From NCBI RefSeq assembly GCF_014395425.1, contig NZ_CP060711.1:3162001-3226000 (forward strand): a DNA stretch of 64,000 bases, read 5' to 3'. Source of the stretch: Thermomonas brevis (GTDB taxonomy: Bacteria > Pseudomonadota > Gammaproteobacteria > Xanthomonadales > Xanthomonadaceae). The translations under genes were made by a program, and so were the position numbers. Below the pieces are notes generated by a model that was given only the letters and a program-made list of their open reading frames with translations, had not been told where the DNA came from and searched no databases. Shown here in pieces: positions 20,682 to 30,273 of the stretch (position 1 is its first letter; each line of letters opens with the position of its first letter).

Positions 20682-21412
20682 GCTTCGCCGTCTATCCCGC
20701 CATCGACGTGCGCGGCGGCAAGGTGGTGCGCCTGCGCCAGGGCGACTACGCCGACGAGACCCGCTACGGCGACGATCCGCTGGCCTTCGCGGAGCGCTAC
20801 GCGGAGGCCGGCGCGACGTGGCTGCACCTGGTCGATCTGGATGCGGCGAGGGCGGGCGGCTACACGCTGCTGCCGCTGCTGCGCGACATCATGGCCCGGA
20901 CCGGATTGCGCGTGCAGACCGGCGGCGGCGTGCGCTCGCGCGGGGACGTGGCGGCGTTGCTCGATGCCGGCGCATCGCGCGTCGTGGTCGGCTCGCTGGC
21001 GGTGCGCGAGCCGGACATCGTGGCGGGCTGGCTGGCGGATTTCGGCGGCGAGGCGCTGACCCTCGCGCTGGACACGCGGCAGGACGCGGACGGCGTCTGG
21101 CGCCTGCCGGTGCACGGCTGGACGCAGGCGGCGAAGGAAACGCTGCACGCGCTGGCGTCGCGGTATGCGGACGCCGGATTGCGGAATCTGCTGTGCACCG
21201 ACATCGCCCGCGACGGCATGCTGGCCGGCCCGAATCTGCTGCTGTATCGCCAGCTGTGCGGCGATTGCCCGGAGGTTCGCTTGCAGGCCAGCGGCGGCAT
21301 CCGCGACGTGGCCGACATCCGGGCCGCGCGCGACGCCGGCTGCGCGGGTGCGGTGCTGGGCAAGGCGCTGCTGGAAGGCCGCATCGACCTGCGCGAGGCG
21401 CTGGCATGCTGA
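20678..21412 (+). CDS. hisA: ProFAR isomerase
   Basis: 244 residues from ATG 20678; an upstream in-frame start would lie inside hisH. A (beta/alpha)8-barrel Amadori isomerase, fourth step of histidine synthesis. The catalytic aspartates are in [19 protein letters not shown] (near residue 8) and in [13 protein letters not shown] (near 128). Phosphate-binding loops are [12 protein letters not shown] and [11 protein letters not shown]. Located between hisH and hisF as in enterobacteria. Overlaps hisF by 7 bases. Confidence 0.95.
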   Translation: MSFAVYPAIDVRGGKVVRLRQGDYADETRYGDDPLAFAERYAEAGATWLHLVDLDAARAGGYTLLPLLRDIMARTGLRVQTGGGVRSRGDVAALLDAGASRVVVGSLAVREPDIVAGWLADFGGEALTLALDTRQDADGVWRLPVHGWTQAAKETLHALASRYADAGLRNLLCTDIARDGMLAGPNLLLYRQLCGDCPEVRLQASGGIRDVADIRAARDAGCAGAVLGKALLEGRIDLREALAC

Positions 21413-22176
21413 GCCGCCGCATCGTGCCCTGCCTGGACGTGCGCGACGGGCGTGTGGTCAAGGGCGTGCGCTTCCGCGACCACGTGGACATGGGCGACAT
21501 CGTCGAACTGGCGATGCGCTACCGCGACGCCGGCGCGGACGAGCTGGTGTTCTACGACATCGCCGCAAGCCCGCAGGGGCGCAGCGTGGAGCGTGGCTGG
21601 GTGGAGCGAGTGGCCCGCGTCATCGACATCCCCTTCTGCGTGGCCGGCGGCATTCGCTGTGTGGAGGATGCGCGCGCGGTGCTGCGCGCGGGGGCGGACA
21701 AGGTGTCGGTCAACACGCCGGCGCTGGAGCGGCCGGCGCTGGTCGCGGAGTTGGCCGACGCCTTCGGCGTGCAGTGCGTGGTGGTCGGCATCGATTCCGT
21801 GCGCGAGGCGGACGGCGAGTGGCACGTGCGCACGCATACCGGCACGCCCGATGCGATGCGCGCGCCCGGCAAGCGCACGCTGGACTGGGTCGTGGACGCG
21901 CAGCGACTGGGCGCGGGCGAGATCGTGCTCAACTGCATGGGCAGCGACGGCGTGCGCGGCGGCTACGACATCGAGCAGCTGCGCGCGGTGCGTGCGGTCT
22001 GCGAAGTGCCGCTGGTGGCTTCGGGGGGCGCGGGCATGCCGGAGCATTTCGCCGACGCCTTCCGCGACGCCGACGTGGACGCAACGCTGGCAGCCAGCGT
22101 GTTCCACTCCGGCGCGATCGCGATTCCGGAACTCAAGCGTTTCCTGCGCGGGCAGGGCATCGAGGTGCGGCTGTGA
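21406..22176 (+). CDS. hisF: Imidazole glycerol phosphate synthase, cyclase subunit
   Basis: 256 residues. (beta/alpha)8-barrel partner of HisH; it uses the channelled ammonia to form imidazole glycerol phosphate and AICAR. The catalytic aspartates are in [18 protein letters not shown] (near residue 10) and [16 protein letters not shown] (near 177). Phosphate loops are [10 protein letters not shown] and [10 protein letters not shown]. Full length, with a 4-base overlap to hisIE. Confidence 0.96.
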   Translation: MLSRRIVPCLDVRDGRVVKGVRFRDHVDMGDIVELAMRYRDAGADELVFYDIAASPQGRSVERGWVERVARVIDIPFCVAGGIRCVEDARAVLRAGADKVSVNTPALERPALVAELADAFGVQCVVVGIDSVREADGEWHVRTHTGTPDAMRAPGKRTLDWVVDAQRLGAGEIVLNCMGSDGVRGGYDIEQLRAVRAVCEVPLVASGGAGMPEHFADAFRDADVDATLAASVFHSGAIAIPELKRFLRGQGIEVRL

Positions 22177-22772
22177 CCATCGACATCGACGCATTGGCCT
22201 GGGACAAGCAGGGCGGCCTGCTGCCGGCCATCGTGCAGGACGCGGACACGCTGCGCGTGCTGATGCTGGGCTACATGGACCGCGAGGCGCTGGCCGCCAC
22301 GCTGCGCAGCGGCCACGTCACCTTCTTCAGCCGCAGCAAGGGCCGGCTGTGGACGAAGGGCGAAAGTTCCGGCCACGTGCTGGAACTTGTTTCCATCGAC
22401 GCCGACTGCGACGCCGACGCGCTGCTGGTGCGCGCGCATCCGCGCGGGCCGACCTGCCATCTGCAGCGCGCGAGCTGTTTCCCCTCCGCGCCGGGCGACG
22501 GGCTGGCGGAACTCGACGCATTGATCGCGCAGCGCGAGCGCGAGCGCCCCGAAGGCAGCTACACCACGAAGCTGTTCGAGGCCGGCGTCCGCCGCATCGC
22601 CCAGAAGGTGGGCGAGGAGGGCGTGGAAACCGCGCTGGCGGCGGTGGCGCAGGACGATGCCGCGCTGCTGGGTGAGGCCGCCGATCTGCTCTACCACCTG
22701 ACCGTGCTGCTGCGCGCGCGCGGGCTGTCGCTGGAAGACGCTCGGCGCGTCCTGCAACTGCGCCGCAGCTAG
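22173..22772 (+). CDS. hisIE: Phosphoribosyl-AMP cyclohydrolase / phosphoribosyl-ATP pyrophosphatase
   Basis: 199 residues from a GTG overlapping the hisF stop. The N-terminal HisI domain (1-110) contains [26 protein letters not shown] and [19 protein letters not shown], whose Asp and Cys residues bind zinc and magnesium. The C-terminal HisE domain (about 112-199) contains [26 protein letters not shown] and [11 protein letters not shown], a MazG-like helical fold. Last gene of the operon; a REP-like pair follows 16 bases later. Confidence 0.96.
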   Translation: MTIDIDALAWDKQGGLLPAIVQDADTLRVLMLGYMDREALAATLRSGHVTFFSRSKGRLWTKGESSGHVLELVSIDADCDADALLVRAHPRGPTCHLQRASCFPSAPGDGLAELDALIAQRERERPEGSYTTKLFEAGVRRIAQKVGEEGVETALAAVAQDDAALLGEAADLLYHLTVLLRARGLSLEDARRVLQLRRS

Positions 22773-22787
22773 TCGGCTCGCACTGTC

Positions 22788-22899
22788 GTCATTCCCGCGA
22801 AGGCGGGAATCCAGTTCTTGCGATGAGCAGGTTCAAGCAGAAAGCTGGATTGGACAGCCACGCGTCTGTCAGAAGCGGTCTGCCTTCGCGGGAACGACG
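22788..22899. repeat. REP-like palindrome with degenerate partner (after hisIE)
   Basis: An intact copy (GTCATTCCCGCGAAGGCGGG at 22788-22807) and a decayed inverted partner (CTGCCTTCGCGGGAACGAC near 22880-22899). Same family as 1985-2067. It separates hisIE from the convergent cyclase gene and may act as a bidirectional transcription barrier. Confidence 0.75.
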
Positions 22900-22921
22900 A
22901 TCTGATGCGCAGGCGCTCGGC

Positions 22922-24775
22922 TCAGGCCGTCGCGATCGAATGCCGCACGCAGTTGCGGCCGTCGTCCTTGGCGCGGTACAGCGCCTCGTCGGCGATGCGG
23001 ATGATGTCTTCCTGCGCGGCTTCGCGCCCGGCCGGCACGGTGTGGATGCCGATGCTGGCGCTCAGGTGGATGGCATGCCCTTCGTGCGACACCGGCGTCT
23101 GGTGGATGCGCAGGCGGATCGCCTCGGCGAACTGCAATGCTTCCTGCGCGTCGGCGCAGGCCAGCACCACCACGAACTCCTCGCCGCCGAAGCGCGCGAC
23201 CAATCCGGCATGCGGGCGCGCGACCGCCTCGATGCAGCGCGCCGCATGGATCAGGCAGGCGTCGCCGGCCGGATGGCCGTAGCGGTCGTTGATGCGCTTG
23301 AAGTGGTCGAGGTCGAGCAGCAGCATCGCCAGCATGGCCGGCCGCGCGTGCTCCCCGCGCGCCTCCAGCATCTGTCCGAACGCCTCGCGGAAGTGACGAC
23401 GGTTGTACGCGCCGGTCAATGGGTCGCGCCGGCTGTATTCGCGCAGCTTGACGTTGGCCTCGCCCAGCTTCGCCATCGTGGTGCGCAGCTCGCGGGTGCG
23501 GTCGACCAGCCCGCGCTCCAGCTTCTCGTTGGTTTCCTGCACAATGCGGACGTTCTCCTCGCGCAGGCTGGCATAGCGCCGGCCCAGCGCCAGCGAGAGC
23601 AGCAGCAGTTCCATCGCCGAGCCCACCTGCACGCCGTTCTGGGTCCAGAAGTTCTGCGGCACCAGCCCGAACGCCAGCAGGGTGAAGGCGGCGGTGCCGG
23701 TCAGGAACAGCGCCCAGGCGATCAGGAACAGCCGTGCCGGCAGGTAGCCGCGCCTCAGCATCACCACGGTGGCGACGATGATCCAGGCCACGCCCAGCAG
23801 CACCGCGCGCGAGGCGATCGGCGTGGCGACGCTGTACGGCAGCCAGGTCGAGGCGACGCCCAGCAGGGCGAAGAACGCGACCACGGCAAGGCAGACCATA
23901 TCGCCGGTCCGCCAGCGCGTACGCAGGTCGAGGAAGCTGCGCGCGAACAGCTGCATGCCGATCAGCGCCAGGCAAATCGAGAGAGGAATCGAGGCGTCGG
24001 CCAGCCACGCCGAGGTCGGCCACAGGTATTCGAAGCCGTAGCCGTTGAGGGTGAACAGCACCAGCCCGAACGCGCCGGTGTGCAGCAGGTACCAGAAGTA
24101 GCTGGCATCGCGCAGCATCAGCCACAGCACCAGGTTGTAGCAGAGCAGCGCCAGCACGATGCCGTAGTACAGGCCGTTGGAGAACTGCGCGTCGCGCATC
24201 AGCTCGGCGAAGGCCTTGGGCGTGTACAGCATCAGCGGCACCTGCATCGAACTCTCGCTGCGCACCCGCAGCAGCAGCTCCACGCGCTGGCCGGCCGGCA
24301 GGTCGAGGCGGAAGTTGGGATGTCGGTAGCGGATGTAGCGGTCGGCGAACGGCACGTGGTCGCCGCCGGCGGTGTGCTCGACGCGGCCGTCGGGATAGCG
24401 CAGGTACAGGTCGAGGTTGTCGCTCAGCGCGTATTCCTGCACCAGGATCCACAGCGGCTCGTCGCGCTGCCGGTTCTCGATCGGCAGGTGGAACCAGTAC
24501 GCGCCGGTCTTGAAGCCGAACGCCGGGTTGCCGTCCGGCAGCGGCGCGAAGCCGTCGCCCTGCGCGCGCGCGAACGCCTGTTCCGGGCCGGCCTTGGCGT
24601 CCGCGTCGTGCCAGTAGCGGATCGCGCCGGTCAGCGCGAAGCTCGATTCGCCGGCCTCCAGCCGCAGCGGCGCGTCGGCGGCGAACGCGGGCAACGCGAT
24701 GCACAGGCAGGCGGCCAGCGCCAGCAGCCAGCCGGCCAGCAACCGCCATGAGCGGCGATCGCCCCGTTTTCGCAT
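22922..24775 (-). CDS. Membrane diguanylate cyclase (7TMR-DISM sensor, GGDEF)
   Basis: 617 residues from ATG 24775 (GGGGA just upstream); ATGs 6 and 12 bases further up are alternatives. A signal peptide (about 1-31, ending PAFAAD) precedes a periplasmic 7TMR-DISMED2-type domain (about 40-175). Next come seven membrane helices (about 185-395), a short coiled coil (ETNEKLERGLVDRTRELRTT) and a GGDEF domain (about 450-610). The active-site sequence is RFGGEEFVVV, so cyclic-di-GMP synthesis is expected. The inhibitory RxxD site before GGEEF is not present. The input ligand is unknown. Divergent from the phosphoesterase gene with an 81-base gap. Confidence 0.9.
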   Translation of the reverse strand: MRKRGDRRSWRLLAGWLLALAACLCIALPAFAADAPLRLEAGESSFALTGAIRYWHDADAKAGPEQAFARAQGDGFAPLPDGNPAFGFKTGAYWFHLPIENRQRDEPLWILVQEYALSDNLDLYLRYPDGRVEHTAGGDHVPFADRYIRYRHPNFRLDLPAGQRVELLLRVRSESSMQVPLMLYTPKAFAELMRDAQFSNGLYYGIVLALLCYNLVLWLMLRDASYFWYLLHTGAFGLVLFTLNGYGFEYLWPTSAWLADASIPLSICLALIGMQLFARSFLDLRTRWRTGDMVCLAVVAFFALLGVASTWLPYSVATPIASRAVLLGVAWIIVATVVMLRRGYLPARLFLIAWALFLTGTAAFTLLAFGLVPQNFWTQNGVQVGSAMELLLLSLALGRRYASLREENVRIVQETNEKLERGLVDRTRELRTTMAKLGEANVKLREYSRRDPLTGAYNRRHFREAFGQMLEARGEHARPAMLAMLLLDLDHFKRINDRYGHPAGDACLIHAARCIEAVARPHAGLVARFGGEEFVVVLACADAQEALQFAEAIRLRIHQTPVSHEGHAIHLSASIGIHTVPAGREAAQEDIIRIADEALYRAKDDGRNCVRHSIATA

Positions 24776-24856
24776 CGACATCCCCATGTCGCCGATTCTA
24801 GAGCAGCCGTTGCCGGCGCAGCCATCGGCCCGCCGCCCGTGCGCCATAATCGTGCG

Positions 24857-27334
24857 ATGCGCAGATTCCTGATCCTCGCCGTCCTCCTGTCCGCCGCGCT
24901 GCCCGCATGGGCGGACGCGCCGGAATGCGTCCCGGTCGATGTGGAGGCGCCGCTGGCGCTGCCGCGCGCGCAGGGCGGGCAGGGCGCAGGCTGCATCGCC
25001 TATCGGCGCGTCGCCCGCGGCGTCGAGGGCGATGCGGCGCAGGTGCTGGTGTTCGGCGATCCGCAGGTGAAGTCGGACGACGACGTCGATTACTTCCGCC
25101 GCGACATCGTGCAGCCCCTGCAAGGACGGCATGCGGCCCGCCTCGGCATCACCCTGGGCGATCTGGTCGACGACACGCCGGCGCTGTTGCCGGCGGTGAA
25201 GCGCACCACCGAAACGCTCGGCGTGCCGTGGCTGTACGCGCCCGGCAACCACGACGTGGACGCGGGCGCGGCCAGCGACGAAGCGTCGCTCAGCGCCTTC
25301 CACCGCGCCATCGGCCCGGACACCCGCGCGCGCGAAACCGCGCTGGCCAACTTCGTGGTGTTCGACGACGTGGTCGTGCTGCCGGGGCAAAAGCCGGCCT
25401 ACGTCGGCGGCCTGCGCGCGGAGCAGTTCGCCTTCCTCGAACGCTGGCTGCCGACCTTGCCGAAGGACAGGTTGTTGGTGCTGGCGATGCACATCCCGCT
25501 GTTCGACAAGGATGGCCGCGAAACTTTCCGCCACGCCGACCGCACGCGCCTGTTCGCGCTGCTCAAGGACTTCCCGCACGTGCTGGTGCTGAGCGCGCAC
25601 AGCCACACCCAGCAGCACGTCTTCCACGGCGCGGCCAGCGGCTGGCAGGGCGAGGCGCCGCTGCACGAATACAACGTCGGCGCGGCCTGCGGCGCGTACT
25701 GGTCGGGCGCGAAGGACGCCGACGGCATCCCCGACGCCACCATGCCCGACGGCACGCCGAACGGCTACGCGGTGTTGACCGTGAAGCGCGGCGGCGATTA
25801 CGCATTGGCCTGGCACAACGCCCGCGACGCCGCCGACAGCCAGATCGGCCTGCACGCGCCGAAGGTGCTGCGGCGCGGCGCGTACCCGGCCTGGGGCGTG
25901 TTCGCCAACGTCTACATGGGCGACGACGACACCCGCGTCGAGTTCCGCGTCGACGGCGGCGACTGGATGCCGATGAAGAAGGTGCTGCAGCCCGACCCGA
26001 ACCTCATGGCGGAGAACCGGCGCGACGACGAGGCCGAAGCGCTGCGCGGCTTCGACCGCTCGCCGGAAGCGGAAACATCAACGCATCTGTGGCGCGGCGC
26101 GCTGCCGACGAAGCTGGCGGCCGGCGAGCATCGCGTCGAAGTGCGCGCGTTCGATCGCTGGCGCGGCGAGGTGCGTGCGAACACGACGTACCGGCTGCTG
26201 GAGTCGGAAGCCGCCGATTCGGCGCAGCTGCCGCTGCGTTCGCAGGCGGCATTGGACGCGTACCTCGCGACGCATGCGGACCGCGCCACGCCGTTCGATC
26301 CGCTGCCGCCGCTGGCGCGCGCACGCTTCCTGTCCAGCCTGCGGTTCGGCAGCAAGGGACTGGTCGGATTCGATACCCGCGATCTGGCGACCGAACTGAC
26401 GCCCCCCGAGATAGAGCGGGTGCTGGCGCTGTTCGACGCCGCCGACTACGCGAAGATGGTGCGGTCCCGCCATCCGTTCGGCCCGCCGACATGGCGCGGC
26501 CATGCCGATGCGCCGGGACGTATCGAAACCGGGTTCGATGCGCTGTATCGCATGCAGCGTGCCGAAGGCGGGGATGTGCAGGCGCTGCAAGAGCGTATCG
26601 CTGCGCTGGTCGGCGATCTGCCGCGCCAGCCGGATGCGCTGCGGGCGCTGCCCGAGCGCGAGCTGATCCATCTCCTGCGCGCGCTCGACCTGCTGCCGGA
26701 AGGCGACCTGGATGCGCGCCGCGCCGTCGTCGCGGAGATGCAGCGGCGCGGCATCGCCCAGCCCGACGATTTGCGGCAGATCTACGATGCCCTGTTGCTG
26801 GCGCGGCGTTTCGACGAAGCCGCGCGCCACGCCGCCGCGCATCCGCAGGCGGGATTGCCCATGATGCCGGCCATCGTGAACGCCTTCGGTACGCATGCAT
26901 CCGGGCCGACGGTCTGGCGTTCAAGCGCGGACGGCGCGACCTTGACCCGTACGCTGCTCGATACGCGGGGCACGACCATCCTCGTCACCGCCGGCTGCCA
27001 TTTTTCCGCGGATGCCGCCGAGGACATCGGCCGCGATCCGCTGTTGGGGCCGGTGTTCGCCGCGCATGCGCATTGGCTGATGCTGCCGCCGGGACGCGAG
27101 GATCTGGATGCCGTCCGCGACTGGAACAGGCGTTTCCCGGCGGCGCAGGCGGAGCTGATCCACGCCAGCGAGGAATGGCCGCAATTGCCCGCCGATTGGC
27201 CGATGCCGGGCTTCTTCATCGTCCGCGACGGCAAGGTGGTCGAGCGCATCGTCGGCTGGCCGCGCGATCCCGCCGACAACCGGCAGCCGCTGATCGATGC
27301 GCTGGCGCGCGCCGGGCTGCTGGAAAAGCGATAG
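24857..27334 (+). CDS. Secreted calcineurin-like phosphoesterase fused to thioredoxin-like domain
   Basis: 825 residues from ATG 24857. Signal peptide MRRFLILAVLLSAALPAWA. A MetallophosN-like segment is followed by the metallophosphatase core (about 60-290): GDPQVKSDDD, LGDLVDD, GNHDVD, AMHIPLF and SAHSHTQQH. Motif 1 is DPQ in place of DxH, as I recall for the MetallophosC subgroup. A MetallophosC beta domain (about 300-450) follows, then a helical region (about 460-690). The C-terminal part (about 690-820) resembles a thioredoxin fold: TTILVTAGCHFSADAAED with a single Cys, a GR..LDAVRDW segment, MPGFFIVRDGKVVERIVGWP with a cis-Pro-like turn. Periplasmic location is expected. Substrate unknown. 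The fusion is unusual. Confidence 0.8.
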   Translation: MRRFLILAVLLSAALPAWADAPECVPVDVEAPLALPRAQGGQGAGCIAYRRVARGVEGDAAQVLVFGDPQVKSDDDVDYFRRDIVQPLQGRHAARLGITLGDLVDDTPALLPAVKRTTETLGVPWLYAPGNHDVDAGAASDEASLSAFHRAIGPDTRARETALANFVVFDDVVVLPGQKPAYVGGLRAEQFAFLERWLPTLPKDRLLVLAMHIPLFDKDGRETFRHADRTRLFALLKDFPHVLVLSAHSHTQQHVFHGAASGWQGEAPLHEYNVGAACGAYWSGAKDADGIPDATMPDGTPNGYAVLTVKRGGDYALAWHNARDAADSQIGLHAPKVLRRGAYPAWGVFANVYMGDDDTRVEFRVDGGDWMPMKKVLQPDPNLMAENRRDDEAEALRGFDRSPEAETSTHLWRGALPTKLAAGEHRVEVRAFDRWRGEVRANTTYRLLESEAADSAQLPLRSQAALDAYLATHADRATPFDPLPPLARARFLSSLRFGSKGLVGFDTRDLATELTPPEIERVLALFDAADYAKMVRSRHPFGPPTWRGHADAPGRIETGFDALYRMQRAEGGDVQALQERIAALVGDLPRQPDALRALPERELIHLLRALDLLPEGDLDARRAVVAEMQRRGIAQPDDLRQIYDALLLARRFDEAARHAAAHPQAGLPMMPAIVNAFGTHASGPTVWRSSADGATLTRTLLDTRGTTILVTAGCHFSADAAEDIGRDPLLGPVFAAHAHWLMLPPGREDLDAVRDWNRRFPAAQAELIHASEEWPQLPADWPMPGFFIVRDGKVVERIVGWPRDPADNRQPLIDALARAGLLEKR

Positions 27335-27337
27335 GAC

Positions 27338-28207
27338 TCAGCGCGGCTTGCGCACGCTCAGCCACGCGCCCAGCAGAAGCAGCGCGATGGCGATGCCCTG
27401 CGAGATGTGCGGCTCCGCTTTCCCCGCAATGACCAGCAGCAGCGTGGACAGCAGCGGCGCGAGGTAGGACAGGCTGCCGAGCAGGGCGATGTCGCCACGC
27501 TTGGTGCCGATGTCCCAGAGCAGGAAGGCGGCACCGGTTGGGCCGAGCGCCATGCCGGCCAGGGCCAGCCATTGCGACGCGTCGGGCGCGACGTGCGTTT
27601 CCGTCAGGCAGTGGGCGAGCGCGCCGAAGATCGACACCAGCACGCAGGGCAGGGCGAGCGCGGCGCTGGGCACCTCCGCATGGCGGCGGTTGAGCACGGA
27701 GTACGCGGCCCAGGTGACAGCGGCGCCCAGCGCGGCGGCGTAGCCGGGCAGGTAATCGCTGCGGATCGAAAAGCCGCTGCCGCGCGTCACCAGCACGACC
27801 GCGGCGACCAGCCCCAGCAGGGTGCCGAGCCACTGTCCGCCGCGCACGCGCACGCCGGGCAGGAAGCCGGCGAACACCACGATCAGCAGCGGCCACAGGT
27901 AGTTGAGCAGGTTGGCTTCCAGCGCCGGCGCGCGCTTGAGCGCGATGAAGTACAACGCGTGGTAGCCGAACAGCGCGGCGGTGGTCAGCGCCAGCGCGGA
28001 GAACGGCTGCTTCAGCGCGCGCCAGCCGGCCTTGCCGCGCGATGCGGCGTAGGCGATGCCGAGCAGGCCGGCGATGCCGAACACCGTCGCCAGCACCTGG
28101 AACGGCGGCAGGCCGGCGGTCAGCGTGGTCAGCAGCGCCAGCGAGGCCCACAGCAGGATCGCCAGCAGGCCGCAGATCGTGGCGCGGCGGCCCGCGTGCG
28201 CGCTCAC
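27338..28207 (-). CDS. EamA/DMT-family transporter
   Basis: 289 residues from a GTG overlapping the mtnC stop. Ten hydrophobic helices in two repeated halves, typical of the drug/metabolite transporter superfamily with two EamA domains (about 12-140 and 150-285). Nothing in the sequence defines the substrate. Translational coupling to mtnC and the operon order mtnB-mtnD-mtnC-eamA suggest it moves a sulfur compound, amino acid or keto acid connected with methionine salvage, but related DMT proteins serve many substrates. The stop converges on the phosphoesterase gene 3 bases away. Confidence 0.85.
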   Translation of the reverse strand: MSAHAGRRATICGLLAILLWASLALLTTLTAGLPPFQVLATVFGIAGLLGIAYAASRGKAGWRALKQPFSALALTTAALFGYHALYFIALKRAPALEANLLNYLWPLLIVVFAGFLPGVRVRGGQWLGTLLGLVAAVVLVTRGSGFSIRSDYLPGYAAALGAAVTWAAYSVLNRRHAEVPSAALALPCVLVSIFGALAHCLTETHVAPDASQWLALAGMALGPTGAAFLLWDIGTKRGDIALLGSLSYLAPLLSTLLLVIAGKAEPHISQGIAIALLLLGAWLSVRKPR

Positions 28208-28908
28208 GCGGCGACGTCGATGTCGGCGAACGATTCGACGCGCATGTGACCGTTGGCGGCAGCGCCGGTGCGCGGCTGCGGGTAGTCCTCGCGGCGGTCG
28301 AGCAGTGCGGTGCGCAGCCCAGCCTCGCGTGCGGCGTCGAGTTCGGCCACCACGTCGGACAGGAACAGGATGTCGCCGGGCGAAGTCCCGAGCCGGTCGG
28401 CGATGGCGCGGTAGCTGCCGGCCTCGCGCTTGCCGCCGACTTCGGTATCGAAGAAGCCGGAGAACAGCGGCGTCAGGTCGCCGTCGTCGGTATGCGCGAA
28501 CAGCAGCTTCTGCGCCGGCACCGAGCCGGAGGAATACACCGCCAACGGATGCCCGGCCGCATGCCAATCGCGCAGCGCGGGCGCGACGTCCGGATACAGC
28601 GGCGCGGTGAAGTCGCCGTCGCGGTAGCCGGCGTCCCAGACCATGCCCTGCAATGCCTTGAGCGCGGTGTGCTTGCGGTCTTCGTCGATCCAGCCCTGCA
28701 GCGTCTCCACGATCACCGCGTCCTGGCAGGCGCTGGCGGAGATTTCGATCGCCACCGCGTCCAGCCAGCGGCGCACGTCCGGCTCGTGGCCGTGCCGGCG
28801 CACGAAGTCCGGCAGCTTGGCGCGCGCGTAGGGGAACAGCACGTCCTTGACGAAGGAGATGCTGCTGGTGGTGCCTTCGATGTCGGTGAGGATGGTGGTC
28901 TTCTGCAT
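28204..28908 (-). CDS. mtnC: Enolase-phosphatase E1
   Basis: 234 residues. Bifunctional HAD-family enzyme: enolises and then dephosphorylates 2,3-diketo-5-methylthiopentyl-1-phosphate to the acireductone. HAD motif I is [20 protein letters not shown] (catalytic D9 and E11), motif [16 protein letters not shown] near residue 120, and motif [16 protein letters not shown] near 180. Full length. It follows mtnD after a 102-base gap occupied by a REP-like pair and overlaps the transporter gene by 4 bases. Confidence 0.95.
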   Translation of the reverse strand: MQKTTILTDIEGTTSSISFVKDVLFPYARAKLPDFVRRHGHEPDVRRWLDAVAIEISASACQDAVIVETLQGWIDEDRKHTALKALQGMVWDAGYRDGDFTAPLYPDVAPALRDWHAAGHPLAVYSSGSVPAQKLLFAHTDDGDLTPLFSGFFDTEVGGKREAGSYRAIADRLGTSPGDILFLSDVVAELDAAREAGLRTALLDRREDYPQPRTGAAANGHMRVESFADIDVAA

Positions 28909-28913
28909 TCGCT

Positions 28914-29001
28914 CGTCGCTCCCGCGCAGGCGGGAGTCCCGTGTCTTTCGTGTACTCGTGGAAATCCAAAGACGCTGGATCCCCGCCTTCGCGGGGATGA
29001 C
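28914..29001. repeat. REP-like palindrome pair (mtnD-mtnC gap)
   Basis: A partly diverged copy (GTCGCTCCCGCGCAGGCGGG at 28914-28933) and an intact inverted copy (CCCCGCCTTCGCGGGGATGA within 28981-29000). They lie inside the mtn operon between co-directional genes, so here they are in a transcribed spacer and not at an operon end. Confidence 0.8.
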
Positions 29002-29010
29002 GGCGTCCGG

Positions 29011-29568
29011 TCAGCCGGCTTGCCCGGCCTCGTAACGCGGGAACCGCTGCGCGATGTCGCTGCCGGTGAAATGGCCGACCCAGCCGTCCGGCTCGGTGAA
29101 GAAGCGGATCGCGACGAAGCTCGGCTCCGGCCCCATGTCGAACCAGTGCGTGGTGCCGTCGGGCACGGCAATGAGATCGCCGGCCTCGCACAGCACCTCG
29201 TACACCTTCCCGCCGACGTGCAGCGAGAACAGGCCGGAGCCGGCGACGAAGAAGCGCACCTCGTCTTCCTTGTGCGCGTGCTCGTCGAGGAACTTGGCGC
29301 GCATCGCCTCGCGGCTCGGGTTGTCCGGCGCGATGCTGACCACGTCCACGCTGCGGAAACCGTTGGCCTCGACCAGCCGGTCGATGTCGGTGCGGTAGGC
29401 GGCCATGATCGCCTCCGGCGGATCGCCGGGTTTCACCGGCTGCGCGGCTTCCCACTGTTCGAAGGCGACGCCGATCTTGCCGAGTTCGGCGGCGATGGCG
29501 GTATGGTCGGCGGTGGCCAGCAGCGGCGCGTCGGGCGCGTCGTGGTCGAAGATGCGGAGACGGCTCAT
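29011..29568 (-). CDS. mtnD: Acireductone dioxygenase
   Basis: 185 residues. Cupin-fold metalloenzyme that, with iron, converts the acireductone of methionine salvage to the keto acid of methionine plus formate. The metal ligands lie in [13 protein letters not shown] (H-x-H-x4-E, near residue 101) and in the later ATHWFDMG (near 145). Full length. It starts 9 bases after the mtnB stop and precedes mtnC, so the three enzymes are in pathway neighbourhood though not in exact order. Confidence 0.95.
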   Translation of the reverse strand: MSRLRIFDHDAPDAPLLATADHTAIAAELGKIGVAFEQWEAAQPVKPGDPPEAIMAAYRTDIDRLVEANGFRSVDVVSIAPDNPSREAMRAKFLDEHAHKEDEVRFFVAGSGLFSLHVGGKVYEVLCEAGDLIAVPDGTTHWFDMGPEPSFVAIRFFTEPDGWVGHFTGSDIAQRFPRYEAGQAG

Positions 29569-29577
29569 CGGCGATCC

Positions 29578-30216
29578 TCAGCGTGCGCCCAAGCGGCGCA
29601 GTTCCAGCTCGCAGCCGAGCATGAATTCGAACGCGTCCAAGTGCCGGCGCGCTTCGCTGATGTCGCGGCCCCAGGCGTACAGGCCGTGGCCGGCGATCAG
29701 GTAGCCCCAGTTGTTGGCCGCATCCAGCGCGGCATCGACGCTGGCGGTGAGCTCGTCCATGTCCTGCGAATTGGGCACCACCGGCAGGTCCACTTCGGTT
29801 TCGTGGGTGGTACGGCCGCGCAGGGCCTTGAACAGCTCGTAGTCGCGCAGGCGCACGCGGCCCTGGTCGGCGTACAGCAGCCCGGCGATGGTCTGGGTCG
29901 GCGAATGGGTGTGCAGCACCGCGCCGACGTCGGGATAGCGGCGGTAGAGGTGGGTATGCAGCGCCGCCTCGGCGGACGGGCGATGGTGGGTGGCGACGGG
30001 GGTGTTGGCCATGTCCACCACCATGATGTCGGCTTCGGTCAGGCGGCCCTTGTCCTTGCCGGAAATGGTGATGGCGGCGTGATCGGCGTCCATCCGGATC
30101 GAGAAATTGCCGGCGGTGGCGGGGGTGAAGCCCTTGGCGGCCAGTTCGCGGGTGTGGCTGATGATCTGCGCGGCGCAGCCGGCGTACAGGTTGTGGTCGA
30201 AGGCGGGGGTGTTCAT
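29578..30216 (-). CDS. mtnB: Methylthioribulose-1-phosphate dehydratase
   Basis: 212 residues. Class II aldolase-fold zinc enzyme that dehydrates methylthioribulose 1-phosphate. [14 protein letters not shown] near residue 31 binds the phosphate. [10 protein letters not shown] near 95 gives two histidine ligands, and [11 protein letters not shown] near 170 the third. First gene of the mtnB-mtnD-mtnC-eamA operon. mtnA, needed to supply its substrate, is not in the window; a methylthioinosine phosphorylase that could make methylthioribose 1-phosphate is at 59.9 kb. Confidence 0.94.
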   Translation of the reverse strand: MNTPAFDHNLYAGCAAQIISHTRELAAKGFTPATAGNFSIRMDADHAAITISGKDKGRLTEADIMVVDMANTPVATHHRPSAEAALHTHLYRRYPDVGAVLHTHSPTQTIAGLLYADQGRVRLRDYELFKALRGRTTHETEVDLPVVPNSQDMDELTASVDAALDAANNWGYLIAGHGLYAWGRDISEARRHLDAFEFMLGCELELRRLGAR

Positions 30217-30273
30217 GCGCGCAGTGTAGCGACTGCGGGCCGGCTTTCTAAATGACGATTGCGCCCGCTGCGA

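Noticed and set aside
29578..30216. mtnB as L-fuculose-phosphate aldolase
   Set aside because: Its [13 protein letters not shown] pattern and operon with mtnD and mtnC fit methylthioribulose-1-P dehydratase better; the neighbouring gene is the FucA-like one.
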